A stretch of 64,000 nucleotides of DNA, from the NCBI RefSeq assembly GCF_006539165.1, contig NZ_BJMM01000018.1, positions 62,001 through 126,000 of the forward strand. The letters are read 5' to 3'. The notes beneath the pieces are model-generated. The model worked only from the letters and a program-made list of their open reading frames with translations. It was not told the DNA's origin and made no database searches. The stretch comes from Streptomyces cacaoi. GTDB taxonomy: Bacteria; Actinomycetota; Actinomycetes; Streptomycetales; Streptomycetaceae. Shown here piece by piece: positions 1 to 8,202 of this stretch (the stretch's first letter is position 1; each line of letters opens with the position of its first letter). A program made the position numbers and the translations under genes.

Positions 1-635
1 TCCCACTCGGCCGCGCGCAGCACCAGCACGGGCGGCAGGGTGGCCGGCAGCCGGCTGCCCAGATCGCCCCGGAGCTGGTAGTTGCCGGTGAGCACCAGGG
101 TGGGGGCGTCCGGGCTGCGGCCCCAGGTGCGCACGCCCAGTTCGAGCTGCTCGCACATGTCGACACCGTCGGGGGTGGTGCAGCAGTCCCCGGGCTGGAC
201 GACGAGGTCCGGCTCGGTGTCCGGCGCGTCCGCCAGCACATAGGGCAGGGGCCCGCGCAGCACCGCCACGTCCCCGGGCTCCATCCGGACCGGCTCCGGC
301 TCCGGCCCGGGCAGCACCCAGCCGGACCCGCGCACCAGGGCGGCCAGCGACAGCGGCGCACCGTCCTGCACCCGTACCGCCCAGGGCGGCGCGAACAGCG
401 CACGGTGGAAGGCCCCGCCCCTGGCCCGGGCGTCCTCCAGCACACCGGTCAGCGCCTCGGTGAGCGGATCCTCCGACTGCGCCCGCTCCTCCGGCCGCTT
501 CCCTTCCCGCTGTTGCTGCTGCTGTTTCCGGTGTTGCGGCTGCTCCGGATGCCCCTGGTGCTCCTGGTACTCCTGGTGCCCCTGCTGTTCCCGGTACGCC
601 CGCCGCTCGCGCTGCTCCCGCTTCCGCTGCCGCAC
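1..635 (-). CDS. AraC-family regulator, N-terminal part (cupin domain), truncated by window edge
   Basis: The C-terminus runs off base 1. A GTG start at 635 has a good ribosome site (GGGGAGGA) just upstream. The first ~55 residues are low-complexity and rich in Gln, Glu and Arg (for example QQQQQR). From about residue 60 the sequence matches the cupin-type sensor domain of actinobacterial AraC regulators: PPWAVRVQDGAPLSL, then a proline-rich stretch with GDVAVLRGPLPYV, then CTTPDGVDMC and GVRTWGRSPDAPTLVLTGNY. The DNA-binding helix-turn-helix part lies outside the window. It is divergent from the LysR gene; 141 bp separate the starts. The family call is fairly secure; ligand and targets are unknown. 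Confidence 0.75.
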   Translation of the reverse strand, partial: MRQRKREQRERRAYREQQGHQEYQEHQGHPEQPQHRKQQQQQREGKRPEERAQSEDPLTEALTGVLEDARARGGAFHRALFAPPWAVRVQDGAPLSLAALVRGSGWVLPGPEPEPVRMEPGDVAVLRGPLPYVLADAPDTEPDLVVQPGDCCTTPDGVDMCEQLELGVRTWGRSPDAPTLVLTGNYQLRGDLGSRLPATLPPVLVLRAAEW

Positions 636-776
636 GGTCCTCCCCTCCCCCGGGCCGTCGGCGGCCCGACCACCCGACCGGCCCGGCCGCCGGCCGCCCG
701 CTGGACGGCAGCCTACGGGCGGTGCCCGGGTCCGGGGCGCCGGCCGGACGTGTGCGGGGCCGGTGACACTACCGGC

Positions 777-1664
777 ATGGACCTGCTGTCTCTGCGCTAC
801 TTCCAGGCCGTGGCCCGCCACCAGCACATCAGCCGTGCCGCGGAGGAACTCCGGGTGGCCCAGCCGTCGGTGAGCCGGACCGTCATCCGGCTCGAAGCCG
901 AGCTGGGCGTCCCGCTGTTCGACCGGCGGGGGCGCAGCGTCCGGCTCAACGCGCACGGCGCTGCCCTTCTGCGCCGGGTGGACCGTGCGCTGGCCGAACT
1001 CGACGACGCCCGGCGGGAGATGACCGACGCCGCGGGCGGAGCACCGGGCCGGGTCGCCGTCGCCGCCGAGACGCTGCTCCAGCTCGCCGGGGTGCTGTCC
1101 GCCTTCCGGGCACGCCGCCCCGGCGCGACGGTACGCCTGTTCCAGGCACCGGTGGACTCGATGCGGCAGCACCTGCGCACGGCCGAGGTGGACTTCGCAC
1201 TGGCCTCCCAGCCGCTGGCCGGGCCCGAGCTGTGCACCAGTCGGCTGGCGCGGGAAGAGGTGCTGCTCGCCGTGCCGTGGACACATCCGCTGGCGGCCCG
1301 CGACCGCGTGACGGTGGCCGAACTGGCCGGCGAGGGCTTCGTCAGCACCCGCCCCGGCCACTGGCAACGCGTCCTGCTGGAGCGTCTGTTCGCCCGGGAG
1401 GGACTCGCCCCGCAGGTGGTGTGCGAGGGGGACGAGGCCGCGGCGACGCCCGAACTCATCGGTGCCGGGGTGGGGATCGGCCTGATGCCGGCCGTCGCCC
1501 GCCGCTCCCTGGGCGAGCACGGCCCGGTGTCCTGGCTGCGGCTCGATGCCGCCGACTGCCACCGGACACTGACCCTGGTGTGGCGCCGGGACGCCTATCT
1601 CTCGCCCGCCGCACGGGAGTTCCGCCGGCTGGCCGGTGAGCTGCTCATGCCCGACGGGCCATGA
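777..1664 (+). CDS. LysR-family transcriptional regulator
   Basis: 295 aa. Residues 1-60 are a clear LysR winged helix-turn-helix (LRYFQAVARHQHISRAAEEL, QPSVSRTVIRLEAELGVPLF), followed by a periplasmic-binding-protein-like effector domain (AAETLLQLAGVLSAFRARRP, then GAGVGIGLMPAVARRSLG). The ATG at 777 places the wHTH at the N-terminus as in the family; the frame is open further upstream but that part is not LysR-like. It lies between the divergent AraC gene and the codirectional acyl-CoA ligase, so it may control either. The effector cannot be read from sequence. Confidence 0.9.
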   Translation: MDLLSLRYFQAVARHQHISRAAEELRVAQPSVSRTVIRLEAELGVPLFDRRGRSVRLNAHGAALLRRVDRALAELDDARREMTDAAGGAPGRVAVAAETLLQLAGVLSAFRARRPGATVRLFQAPVDSMRQHLRTAEVDFALASQPLAGPELCTSRLAREEVLLAVPWTHPLAARDRVTVAELAGEGFVSTRPGHWQRVLLERLFAREGLAPQVVCEGDEAAATPELIGAGVGIGLMPAVARRSLGEHGPVSWLRLDAADCHRTLTLVWRRDAYLSPAAREFRRLAGELLMPDGP

Positions 1665-1778
1665 GCACATGACGGAACCGGTCGTGGAAGCGGGGCCGGG
1701 CCCGGCCCTAGCGTCGTCGGCGTCCACCGCTGCCGGGCAGCCGCTGGCCAGCCGCCGGTCCGGACGAGGGAGCTGCCG

Positions 1779-3404
1779 ATGACGAACCGACGCACCGCCG
1801 CCGAGGACACCACCGCCGGGGCAGCGGAAACAGCCGCCGGGACGGGGGTGTTCGAGAGCTATGTGGAGGCCGTCCTGCGGGTGCTGGCCGCGCGGCCGTC
1901 CCGTGCGGTCGTCACGGCCGCCGACGGTACGGAGATCACCGCGGGGCGGTTGCACGGCCGCGTCCTGCGGCTCGCCGGGGAGCTGGCGGAGCGCGGGGTG
2001 GCCCGGGGGACCACGGTGTCCCTGCTCGCCGGCAACACCGCCGAGGCCCTCGTCGCGCGCTACGCCGTCAATCTGGCCGGTGCCCGGGTGGTCGTCCTCT
2101 ACGAGGGCACGAGCGCGGCCGTCATGGCCCGGCTGATGGCGAGCGTGGACTGCTCCCTGCTGCTGGCGGACGAGGCGAACGGGCCCGTCGTCAGCGAACT
2201 GCTCGGGCTGTTCGACGCCCCGCACGCGCACGGCGACGCCCCGGAGCCGTCCGCAGCGCCGCGTGTGCTCTCGCTGGGCCCGGGCGGCTTCGCCGAGGAC
2301 GTGCTGGCCGCCGCTGCCCGGCGTCCGGCGCTGCCGACGAGAGCCCGGGTGGGTCCGGACGACGACTGGTGCATCCGGCACACCGGCGGAACCACCGGAA
2401 TCCCCAAGGGCGTCCGGATGTCCCACGGTTCCTACCGGCGGAGCCTGGAGCGCCCGCTCCCCGGCGCCGGCGTCCCGCTCCGCTATCTGGCCTGTACCTC
2501 GCTCGCCCACCTCGCGGGGGTCTTCGCCGACACGGCGCTCCTGCACGGCGGTTCGGTCGTGCTGCGGCCCGGTTTCGAGCCGGGGGACACGCTGGCCGCG
2601 ATCGCCCGCGAACGCGTCACCGACACCTGGCTGCTGCCGCCGCTGCTCCACCGGTTGCTCGACCACCCGGACCTGCCCCGCACCGATCTGTCCAGCCTGC
2701 GCCGGATCAGCTACGGCGGCACCGCCGCCTCACCGTCCCGGCTGCGGCGCGCGGCCGAGGTGCTGGGGCCCGTGCTGTACGCGCTGTACGGGCAGACCGA
2801 GACGCAGCTCATCGCCGAGGCGGGCCCGGAGGAGCTGTCCAGGCCGGGCCCCGACGGACAGCTCACCGTCGGCCGGGCCCTGCCGGATGTGGAGCTGCTC
2901 GTCCGGGACGCCGACGGCACGGCCCTGCCGCCCGGTGAGCAGGGGGAGATCCTGGTGCGCTCGCCCACTGTGATGCGGGGCTACTGGAACCAGCCCGAGC
3001 TGACCGCCGAGGTGCTGTCCGAGGACGGCTGGGTCCGCACGGGCGACATCGGCCACCTGGACGAGGACGGCCGTCTCTACCTCGTGGACCGGCTCAAGGA
3101 CACCATCGTGGTCGTCGGCGGCCATGTTCACCCGGCGGAGCTGGAGGAGCTGCTGCTGAGCCGTGCCGACGTCGCCCAGTGCGCGGTGTTCGGCAGCAGG
3201 GACGAGGACGCGGTGGAGCGGGTGCACATCGCCGTGGTGCCCGCTGCCGGAGCCCGCCCGACGCCGCAGGAGCTGAGCGCTTTCGTCACCGCGCGCAAGG
3301 GACGGTTGTACACCCCGGCCACGGTGCGGCTGCTGCCCTCCCTGCCCCTGACGCCCGCGGGCAAGCCGGACAAGCAGCTGCTGCGCTCCCGGCTCGCGGG
3401 GTGA
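1779..3404 (+). CDS. AMP-forming acyl-CoA synthetase / ligase
   Basis: 541 aa, ATG with GAGGGAG upstream. It shows the ANL-superfamily motifs in order: nucleotide loop TGGTTGIPKG (about residue 205), YGQTE, RTGDIGHLDEDGRLY, hinge DRLKDTIVVVGGHVHPAELE, and the C-terminal catalytic lysine region PLTPAGKPDKQLL. These enzymes adenylate a carboxylic acid and transfer it to CoA. No carrier-protein or reductase domain is fused, which argues against an NRPS role. The gene follows the LysR regulator after 114 bp and precedes a small cupin, suggesting a small catabolic or detoxification unit. The substrate (fatty, aromatic or other acid) cannot be determined. Confidence 0.9.
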   Translation: MTNRRTAAEDTTAGAAETAAGTGVFESYVEAVLRVLAARPSRAVVTAADGTEITAGRLHGRVLRLAGELAERGVARGTTVSLLAGNTAEALVARYAVNLAGARVVVLYEGTSAAVMARLMASVDCSLLLADEANGPVVSELLGLFDAPHAHGDAPEPSAAPRVLSLGPGGFAEDVLAAAARRPALPTRARVGPDDDWCIRHTGGTTGIPKGVRMSHGSYRRSLERPLPGAGVPLRYLACTSLAHLAGVFADTALLHGGSVVLRPGFEPGDTLAAIARERVTDTWLLPPLLHRLLDHPDLPRTDLSSLRRISYGGTAASPSRLRRAAEVLGPVLYALYGQTETQLIAEAGPEELSRPGPDGQLTVGRALPDVELLVRDADGTALPPGEQGEILVRSPTVMRGYWNQPELTAEVLSEDGWVRTGDIGHLDEDGRLYLVDRLKDTIVVVGGHVHPAELEELLLSRADVAQCAVFGSRDEDAVERVHIAVVPAAGARPTPQELSAFVTARKGRLYTPATVRLLPSLPLTPAGKPDKQLLRSRLAG

Positions 3405-3470
3405 GCGGCAGCGCGGGCGCGGGGCGGGCTCCCCGGTTGCGGTGTGCGGTGTGGGCGGCACGATGGGGGA

Positions 3471-3800
3471 ATGGATGACGTCACCGCACTGGCGGCCGAG
3501 CACATGGCGCTGGCGAGGAACGATCCGCACGGGCGCAGCGCACACCTGTTCCTGCACGACGGTCCGCTGCGGCAGTCGGTGATCGCGCTCACGGAGGGCT
3601 CGGAGCTGAACGAGCACAACACCCCGCCCGCCGCGAGCATCCATGTGCTCCAGGGCCGCATCCGGCTCACCGAGGGCTCCGCCGACCAGGACATCGGCGC
3701 CGGCCAGATCCAGCGTGTGCCGCCGCTGCGGCACGGGATCCTCGCGCTGGAGGACGCCGTCTTCCTGCTGACCGCCGTCACCGAGACGGAGCCGGCGTGA
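3471..3800 (+). CDS. small single-domain cupin protein
   Basis: 109 aa. The ATG at 3471 is preceded by GGGGGA. The sequence has a compact cupin pattern: a first strand motif around HNTPPAASIHVLQGRIRL and a second around RVPPLRHGILALEDAVFLLT, matching small RmlC-like cupins often annotated as cupin-domain or LuxR-type proteins of unknown role. The first motif has a single His and lacks the usual HxHx(3-4)E metal set, so metal binding is uncertain. It lies 66 bp behind the acyl-CoA ligase on the same strand and may be co-transcribed. It is convergent with aroQ. Confidence 0.7.
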   Translation: MDDVTALAAEHMALARNDPHGRSAHLFLHDGPLRQSVIALTEGSELNEHNTPPAASIHVLQGRIRLTEGSADQDIGAGQIQRVPPLRHGILALEDAVFLLTAVTETEPA

Positions 3801-3836
3801 GCCGGCGCTGCCCCGGCGGGCGGGCCGGCGCGGGCG

Positions 3837-4379
3837 TCAGCCGCGGGCCGACCGCGCCGTCCCGGCCGCGCGCCACTCCGCGACGCGGTGCAGCACGGAG
3901 CGCAGCGCCAGTTCGTATCCGAAGTCGCCGTGGCCGGAGACCATGCCCTGGCAGACCGGCGCCGTCACGGAGGTGTGCCGGAAGGTCTCGCGCGCGTGGA
4001 CGTTGGAGATGTGCACCTCGACGCAGGGCACCCCGAGTCCGGCGACGGCCTCCAGGGCGTCCCGCAGCGCGTAGCTGTAGTGCGCGTAGGCGCCGGGGTT
4101 GAAGACGATGCCGTCGTCACCGGTCCGGGTGGAGTGCACCAGGTCGATGAGCGCGCCCTCGCTGTTGCTCTGCGCACACCGCACCTCGGCGCCCAGTTCG
4201 GCGCCGAGCGCGGTGGTGCGCTCCTCGATGTCGCGCAGTGTGGTGCTGCCGTAGGTGGCGCGGTCGCGTTCGCCCAGGAGGTTCAGATTGGGCCCGTGCA
4301 GCAGGAGGATGCGGGCCGGGGAGGCCGAGGACGCCGAGGACACCGGGGACGCCGGGGACGGTGCGGGGTTCGCGTTCAT
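3837..4379 (-). CDS. aroQ: type II 3-dehydroquinate dehydratase
   Basis: 180 aa, ATG at 4379. It carries the type II dehydroquinase signatures: LLHGPNLNLLGERD near the N-terminus, FNPGAYAHYSYALRDA (catalytic Tyr/His region), PCVEVHISNVHARE and a C-terminal GFGYELAL-like segment (GDFGYELALRSVL). The enzyme converts 3-dehydroquinate to 3-dehydroshikimate in the shikimate pathway, or works in reverse in quinate use. A ~20-residue Ser/Ala/Pro linker precedes the domain. It is a lone gene, convergent with the cupin and divergent from the SDR, not part of an aro operon; a biosynthetic or quinate-catabolic role cannot be separated here. Confidence 0.93.
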   Translation of the reverse strand: MNANPAPSPASPVSSASSASPARILLLHGPNLNLLGERDRATYGSTTLRDIEERTTALGAELGAEVRCAQSNSEGALIDLVHSTRTGDDGIVFNPGAYAHYSYALRDALEAVAGLGVPCVEVHISNVHARETFRHTSVTAPVCQGMVSGHGDFGYELALRSVLHRVAEWRAAGTARSARG

Positions 4380-4629
4380 GGCGGCAGCCTAGGCCGTGCC
4401 GTCGGCCCCTCCCCCGGCCGGTGGGTGTGCGGTGGCCGATCGGTGGGGGCCCGGTGAGGACCCGGTGGCGTGCCGGTGGCGGGGCGGCGGCGGGGCCGTG
4501 AGGTGCGCACCGCCGACCTCGACCGGCACCGGACGGGCGGCTAGCCTCCTGACGCACGGGGCCACGGAGCGTACCCGTCCGGCGGGGCGCGGCAGGGCCA
4601 TCGAGCGCGGGGCGAGGAGCACGACGGCG

Positions 4630-5565
4630 ATGGGCTGGACAGCACGGAACATGCCGGACCAGAGCGGCCGTACGGCGGTCGTGACCGGCGCGAACGGCGG
4701 GCTCGGATATGTGACGGCCAGGGAGCTGGCCCGGCGGGGCGCCAGAGTGGTGCTGGCCTGCCGCAGCGAGGAGCGGGGTGCCGCGGCGCGCGAGCGGCTG
4801 GTGCGGGAGCTGCCGGAGGCGGCGGAGCGCACACTGCTGCGCCCGCTGGATCTGGGGGATCTGTCCTCCGTGCGCGCGTTCGCCAAGGAACTGCCGGACG
4901 CGCGGGTGGATCTGCTGATCAACAACGCGGGTGTGATGGCGCTGCCGTACGGCACCACGGCGGACGGCTTCGAGACGCAGTTCGGGGTGAACCATCTGGG
5001 CCACTTCGCGCTGACCGGCCTGCTGCTGGAGCGGCTGCTCGCGGCGCCGGCACCGCGCGTGGTGACGGTCTCCAGCGGTCTGCACGCGCTGGCGAACATC
5101 GATCTGCGGGACCTCGACTCCCGTGCGCGGTACGGCCGTTGGACGGCCTACGCACGCGCCAAGACGGCGAATCTGCTGTTCACGCACGAGCTGGCACGCC
5201 GGGCGCGGCACACCGCGCTGATCGCCGCCGCGGCGCATCCCGGCTACGCGGACACCGGTCTCCAGACGGCGGGTGCCCGGCTGGAGGGCAGACGCGCGGT
5301 CGAGCGGTTCATGCGGCTGGGCAACCGGCTCGCGGCCCAGCCGGCCCGCGGGGGCGCGCTGCCGCTGCTGTACGCCGCGACGGCCCCGGAGGTCGCGCCG
5401 GACGCGTTCATCGGGCCCCGGCTGCTGGCGCGGGGCGCCCCGGTGTCCTCGCCGCGCGCCCCGTGGACGCGGGACGACCGTGCCGCCGCGCTGCTGTGGG
5501 CGGCCTCGGAGCGGCTGACCGGGGTCGGTGCGGGCGAGTACGGCGCGCTGGAGGTGGCCGCGTGA
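4630..5565 (+). CDS. short-chain dehydrogenase/reductase (SDR)
   Basis: 311 aa. The ATG at 4630 has GAGGAG about 12 bases upstream. Classical SDR features: cofactor loop TGANGGLG (about residues 19-26), LLINNAGVMALP, VTVSSGLHAL with the catalytic Ser, and YARAK with the catalytic Tyr and Lys. The length and the C-terminal region resemble the retinol-dehydrogenase/WW-oxidoreductase-like SDRs common in Streptomyces. The stop codon overlaps the GTG start of the next gene (GTGA), so the two are probably translationally coupled. Substrate unknown. Confidence 0.88.
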   Translation: MGWTARNMPDQSGRTAVVTGANGGLGYVTARELARRGARVVLACRSEERGAAARERLVRELPEAAERTLLRPLDLGDLSSVRAFAKELPDARVDLLINNAGVMALPYGTTADGFETQFGVNHLGHFALTGLLLERLLAAPAPRVVTVSSGLHALANIDLRDLDSRARYGRWTAYARAKTANLLFTHELARRARHTALIAAAAHPGYADTGLQTAGARLEGRRAVERFMRLGNRLAAQPARGGALPLLYAATAPEVAPDAFIGPRLLARGAPVSSPRAPWTRDDRAAALLWAASERLTGVGAGEYGALEVAA

Positions 5566-6308
5566 TCCGGGTGCTCGTCGTCGACGACGATCCGATGGTG
5601 GCCCGGCTGCACGGCACGCTGGTCGCGCGGATGCCCGGGTTCGAGGTGGCGGGGGTCGCGCACACCGGTGCGGCGGCGCTCGCCCGGGTGCGGGAGCTGG
5701 TGCCCGATCTGGTGCTGCTGGATCTGTATCTGCCGGATCTGAACGGCCTGGAGGTGCTGCGCAGGCTGCGCGGGGACGGGGTGCCGGGCGGCGGCCCCGA
5801 CGTGCTGGTGATCACCGCGGCGCGGGACGCGGCGAGCGTGCGGGCGGCGCGGCACGGCGGTGCGGTGCAGTACATCGTCAAGCCGTTCGAGGGCCGGCTG
5901 TTGAGCGAGCGGCTGGAGCGGTACGCCCGCGAGCGGCGGGAGTTCGAGCAGCTGTCGGCGCCCGGCCAGGACGAGCTGGACCGGGTGTTCGGCACCTCCC
6001 CGGCGGACGGGTCGCGCGCGCCGGGGAGCACCGCGCTGGCCACCCGCACCGGCACGGCGCTGCCGAAGGGGCTGACGGAGCAGACCTCGGCGCTGGTGCG
6101 CCGCGCCCTGGAGGAGGGTGCGGACGGTGCGGGGGTGTCGGCGTCCGAGTGCGCCGAGCGCAGCGGGCTGTCCCGGGTGAGCGCCCGGCGCTATCTGGAG
6201 CACTTCGTGGCCACCGGGACGGCCACCGTGACCCTGCGGTACGGCACGGCGGGCCGCCCGGAGCGCCGCTACCACCGGGTCGCCGGGCCGCCCGCCGCCG
6301 ACGGCTGA
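5562..6308 (+). CDS. response regulator, CitB/DcuR type (orphan)
   Basis: 248 aa, GTG start overlapping the SDR stop by 4 bp. N-terminal receiver domain: IRVLVVDDDPMVARLH with the acidic pair, phospho-acceptor Asp54 in LVLLDLYLPDLNG, Thr in VLVITAARD and Lys in QYIVKPFE. A linker is followed by a C-terminal helix-turn-helix (SASECAERSGLSRVSARRYLEH) typical of DcuR/CitB-type regulators that answer citrate or C4-dicarboxylate sensors. No histidine kinase gene is adjacent in the window. The stop lies within a palindrome shared with the convergent GH20 gene. Confidence 0.88.
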   Translation: MIRVLVVDDDPMVARLHGTLVARMPGFEVAGVAHTGAAALARVRELVPDLVLLDLYLPDLNGLEVLRRLRGDGVPGGGPDVLVITAARDAASVRAARHGGAVQYIVKPFEGRLLSERLERYARERREFEQLSAPGQDELDRVFGTSPADGSRAPGSTALATRTGTALPKGLTEQTSALVRRALEEGADGAGVSASECAERSGLSRVSARRYLEHFVATGTATVTLRYGTAGRPERRYHRVAGPPAADG

Positions 6309-6320
6309 GGGGCCTCAGCC
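6303..6320. terminator. bidirectional terminator palindrome over two stop codons
   Basis: GGCTGAGG-GG-CCTCAGCC is a perfect 8-bp inverted repeat. It contains the TGA of the response regulator (plus strand) and the TGA of the GH20 gene (minus strand), which are only 6 bp apart. There is no T-tract, as is common in Streptomyces. Confidence 0.6.
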
Positions 6321-7922
6321 GGAGGTGTTGCGCACCCGCTCCAGACCGGGGCCGAGGCCGAGTGCCGCCACGCGCTCCTGGAAGGCGTCGTAGCCGGTGC
6401 CGGGGGCGGGCGCGGCGGCCCACATCTTCTGCGCGAGGACGCCGAGGGTCCCCTCGACGAGCCCGTGCACGTCGAGTTCGTCGTAGTCCTCGTGCACCAG
6501 GTCGTTCCAGACGGCGAAGAGCGCGCCGTGCAGCGCGGGGTCGCCGGGCGGCACGCTCTGCCCGTCGGGGAAGACGTGCGGGGCCCACTCGTCGTAGAGG
6601 TACCGTCCGTCGAGTCCGTCGCCGTGGTAGTAGTCGGCGAACGGGACGATGTAGAGCGTGGCGTCGTTGATGTTGAGGTACTCGAAGCCGTCCTTGCGGA
6701 TGGCCCGGGGGCCGTACCAGCCGTTGCTCCAGCTGTACATGCGCACGCTCTTGTCGTAGCCGTCGGCGGTGCCGCCGATCCGGCCGAGGCTGCCCCAGGC
6801 CGCCGGCTGCTTGCCGAGGCCGCGCAGATGGGCGGCCATGGCGTTGAAGTAGCCGCGGTACTGCTCGACGGGTCCGCCGTACTCGTCGGCCCCGTAGTGC
6901 ACGACGGGGCTGCGGAACCAGGGCGTGAAGTGGGTGAACAGGTCCTTCATGAAGGCGGTCGCGGCCGGGTTGGCCAGGTCGAGGTGGTCCGAGGCGCCGC
7001 CGTCCAGGCCGATGTCCGGGCGGAACCGGACGAAAGCCAGAGAGTGCGCGGGCGCGTCGATCTCCGGGGTGAGGCGGACGGCGTGCAGGGCGGCGAGATC
7101 CTCGAAGCCGTCCCAGGTGGCGCGGTCGAAGGAGCCGTCGGCGGCGGCCAGTCCGGCCCAGGCGGGGTCGTCGGAGGCGAGCCGGAAGGCGCACTGTGCG
7201 CGGCTCCAGTCGCCGTCGGGCGGCTCGATCTCGTTGTCGTTGAGGTGGATCTGGAAGTCGTTGAACTTGTACCAGCTGAGCACCCGTATGTAGTCGCGGA
7301 GGAACGCGGGGGAAAACCAGCGGCGTCCGACGTCCAGCATGAAGCCGCGGCGCGCGTAGGCGGGCCAGTCGACGGCGGTGCCGGCGGGCAGCGCGTCGCC
7401 GCGCGGCGAGCCGGTGAGGATCTGCAACAGGCTCCGGGTGGCCCAGACGACGCCGGCGTAGGCGGGCCCCGTGACGCTCACATGGCGCGGGGTGACGGTG
7501 AGGCGGCTGCCCTCGTCCCGGTAGCGTTCCCCGCCGCGCGGGTGGTGGTCGGAGGGGTCGACGGCGAGCGTGATCTCCCCGGCGCGGGGCCGGTGTCCGG
7601 CGCTGCCGGGCCGGCGCAGCCGCAGTCCGGTCGTCTCCTCCAGTTCGGTGGTGAAGGCGCGGGCGAGGGCCAGCAACCGGGCGTCGCCGTGCGGGACGAC
7701 GACGCGGGTGGCGGGGGTGACCTCGAACGTGCCCTGGGCGCCGGTCCATTCGCGCAGGGCGGGGACGACCGTGGGCGCCCCGGCCGGGCCCGGCGGGGTG
7801 GCGGCCGTGGCCCGTCCGGCGAGCGGCCCCCCGAGGCCGCCGGCGGCGAGCGCGGCGAACCCCGCCGTGAGGGCGCGTCTGCTGGGCCCGGTGCGGTGGA
7901 AGGTCTCGTTTTCTGTCACCAC
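6315..7922 (-). CDS. secreted family 20 glycoside hydrolase (beta-N-acetylhexosaminidase-like)
   Basis: 535 aa. GTG start at 7922 (a second GTG follows directly) with GGAGG upstream. The N-terminus has a twin-arginine-like signal (SRRALTAGFAALAAGG) with an Ala-rich cleavage region. A GH20b-like domain (about 50-185) precedes the barrel (RRGFMLDVGRRWFSPAFL; NDFQIHLND). The catalytic Asp-Glu pair is D346-E347 in HYGADEYGG; classical hexosaminidases have HxGGDE, while the GADEY form resembles lacto-N-biosidase-type GH20 enzymes. It probably releases GlcNAc, GalNAc or a disaccharide from glycans outside the cell. A DasR-like site lies 43 bp upstream. Confidence 0.88.
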   Translation of the reverse strand: MVTENETFHRTGPSRRALTAGFAALAAGGLGGPLAGRATAATPPGPAGAPTVVPALREWTGAQGTFEVTPATRVVVPHGDARLLALARAFTTELEETTGLRLRRPGSAGHRPRAGEITLAVDPSDHHPRGGERYRDEGSRLTVTPRHVSVTGPAYAGVVWATRSLLQILTGSPRGDALPAGTAVDWPAYARRGFMLDVGRRWFSPAFLRDYIRVLSWYKFNDFQIHLNDNEIEPPDGDWSRAQCAFRLASDDPAWAGLAAADGSFDRATWDGFEDLAALHAVRLTPEIDAPAHSLAFVRFRPDIGLDGGASDHLDLANPAATAFMKDLFTHFTPWFRSPVVHYGADEYGGPVEQYRGYFNAMAAHLRGLGKQPAAWGSLGRIGGTADGYDKSVRMYSWSNGWYGPRAIRKDGFEYLNINDATLYIVPFADYYHGDGLDGRYLYDEWAPHVFPDGQSVPPGDPALHGALFAVWNDLVHEDYDELDVHGLVEGTLGVLAQKMWAAAPAPGTGYDAFQERVAALGLGPGLERVRNTSG

Positions 7923-7965
7923 TGCCTCCGGTAGGGAACAGGAACGAACGGAAACCCACGTGCTC

Positions 7966-7981
7966 AGTGGTATCTACCAGT
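7966..7981 (-). promoter_or_regulatory. candidate DasR-responsive element (dre)
   Basis: AGTGGTATCTACCAGT (reverse strand ACTGGTAGATACCACT) matches 13 of 16 positions of the known dre consensus ACTGGTCTAGACCACT, including both outer arms. It sits 43 bp upstream of the GH20 start codon. DasR is the GlcNAc-responsive GntR regulator of chitin and aminosugar use in Streptomyces, which fits a hexosaminidase target. Confidence 0.65.
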
Positions 7982-8046
7982 TGTTCCGGCTCCCGCAACA
8001 CCCTCGGGAGCGGCGGGAATCGATCCCCGGCGCCATGCGGTCCGGA

Positions 8047-8094
8047 ATTCCGGCGGAGATTCCGGCCGGGATTCCGGCCGGGATTCCGTCGGAG
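8047..8094. repeat. four 12-bp tandem repeats (ATTCCGGCSGRG type)
   Basis: Four consecutive 12-bp units at 8047, 8059, 8071 and 8083: ATTCCGGCGGAG, ATTCCGGCCGGG twice, and ATTCCGTCGGAG. They lie between the ppdK terminator hairpin and the GH20 promoter region. They may be a minisatellite or a multi-site operator; no function is known to me. Confidence 0.8.
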
Positions 8095-8101
8095 AAAAGA
8101 G

Positions 8102-8137
8102 GAGGGGGGCGGCACCCCCGCACGGATGCCGCCCCCT
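8102..8137 (-). terminator. rho-independent-like terminator after ppdK
   Basis: GGGGGCGGCA and TGCCGCCCCC form a perfect 10-bp GC stem with a 12-nt loop, 66 bp past the ppdK stop. It separates ppdK from the GH20 gene transcribed in the same direction. Confidence 0.75.
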
Positions 8138-8202
8138 CGGTGCCGGGCCCCGGTCCGCGGGTGAGGGTTCAGGCGCGGACGTGGAGGCCCGGTGGCCGTG
8201 GG

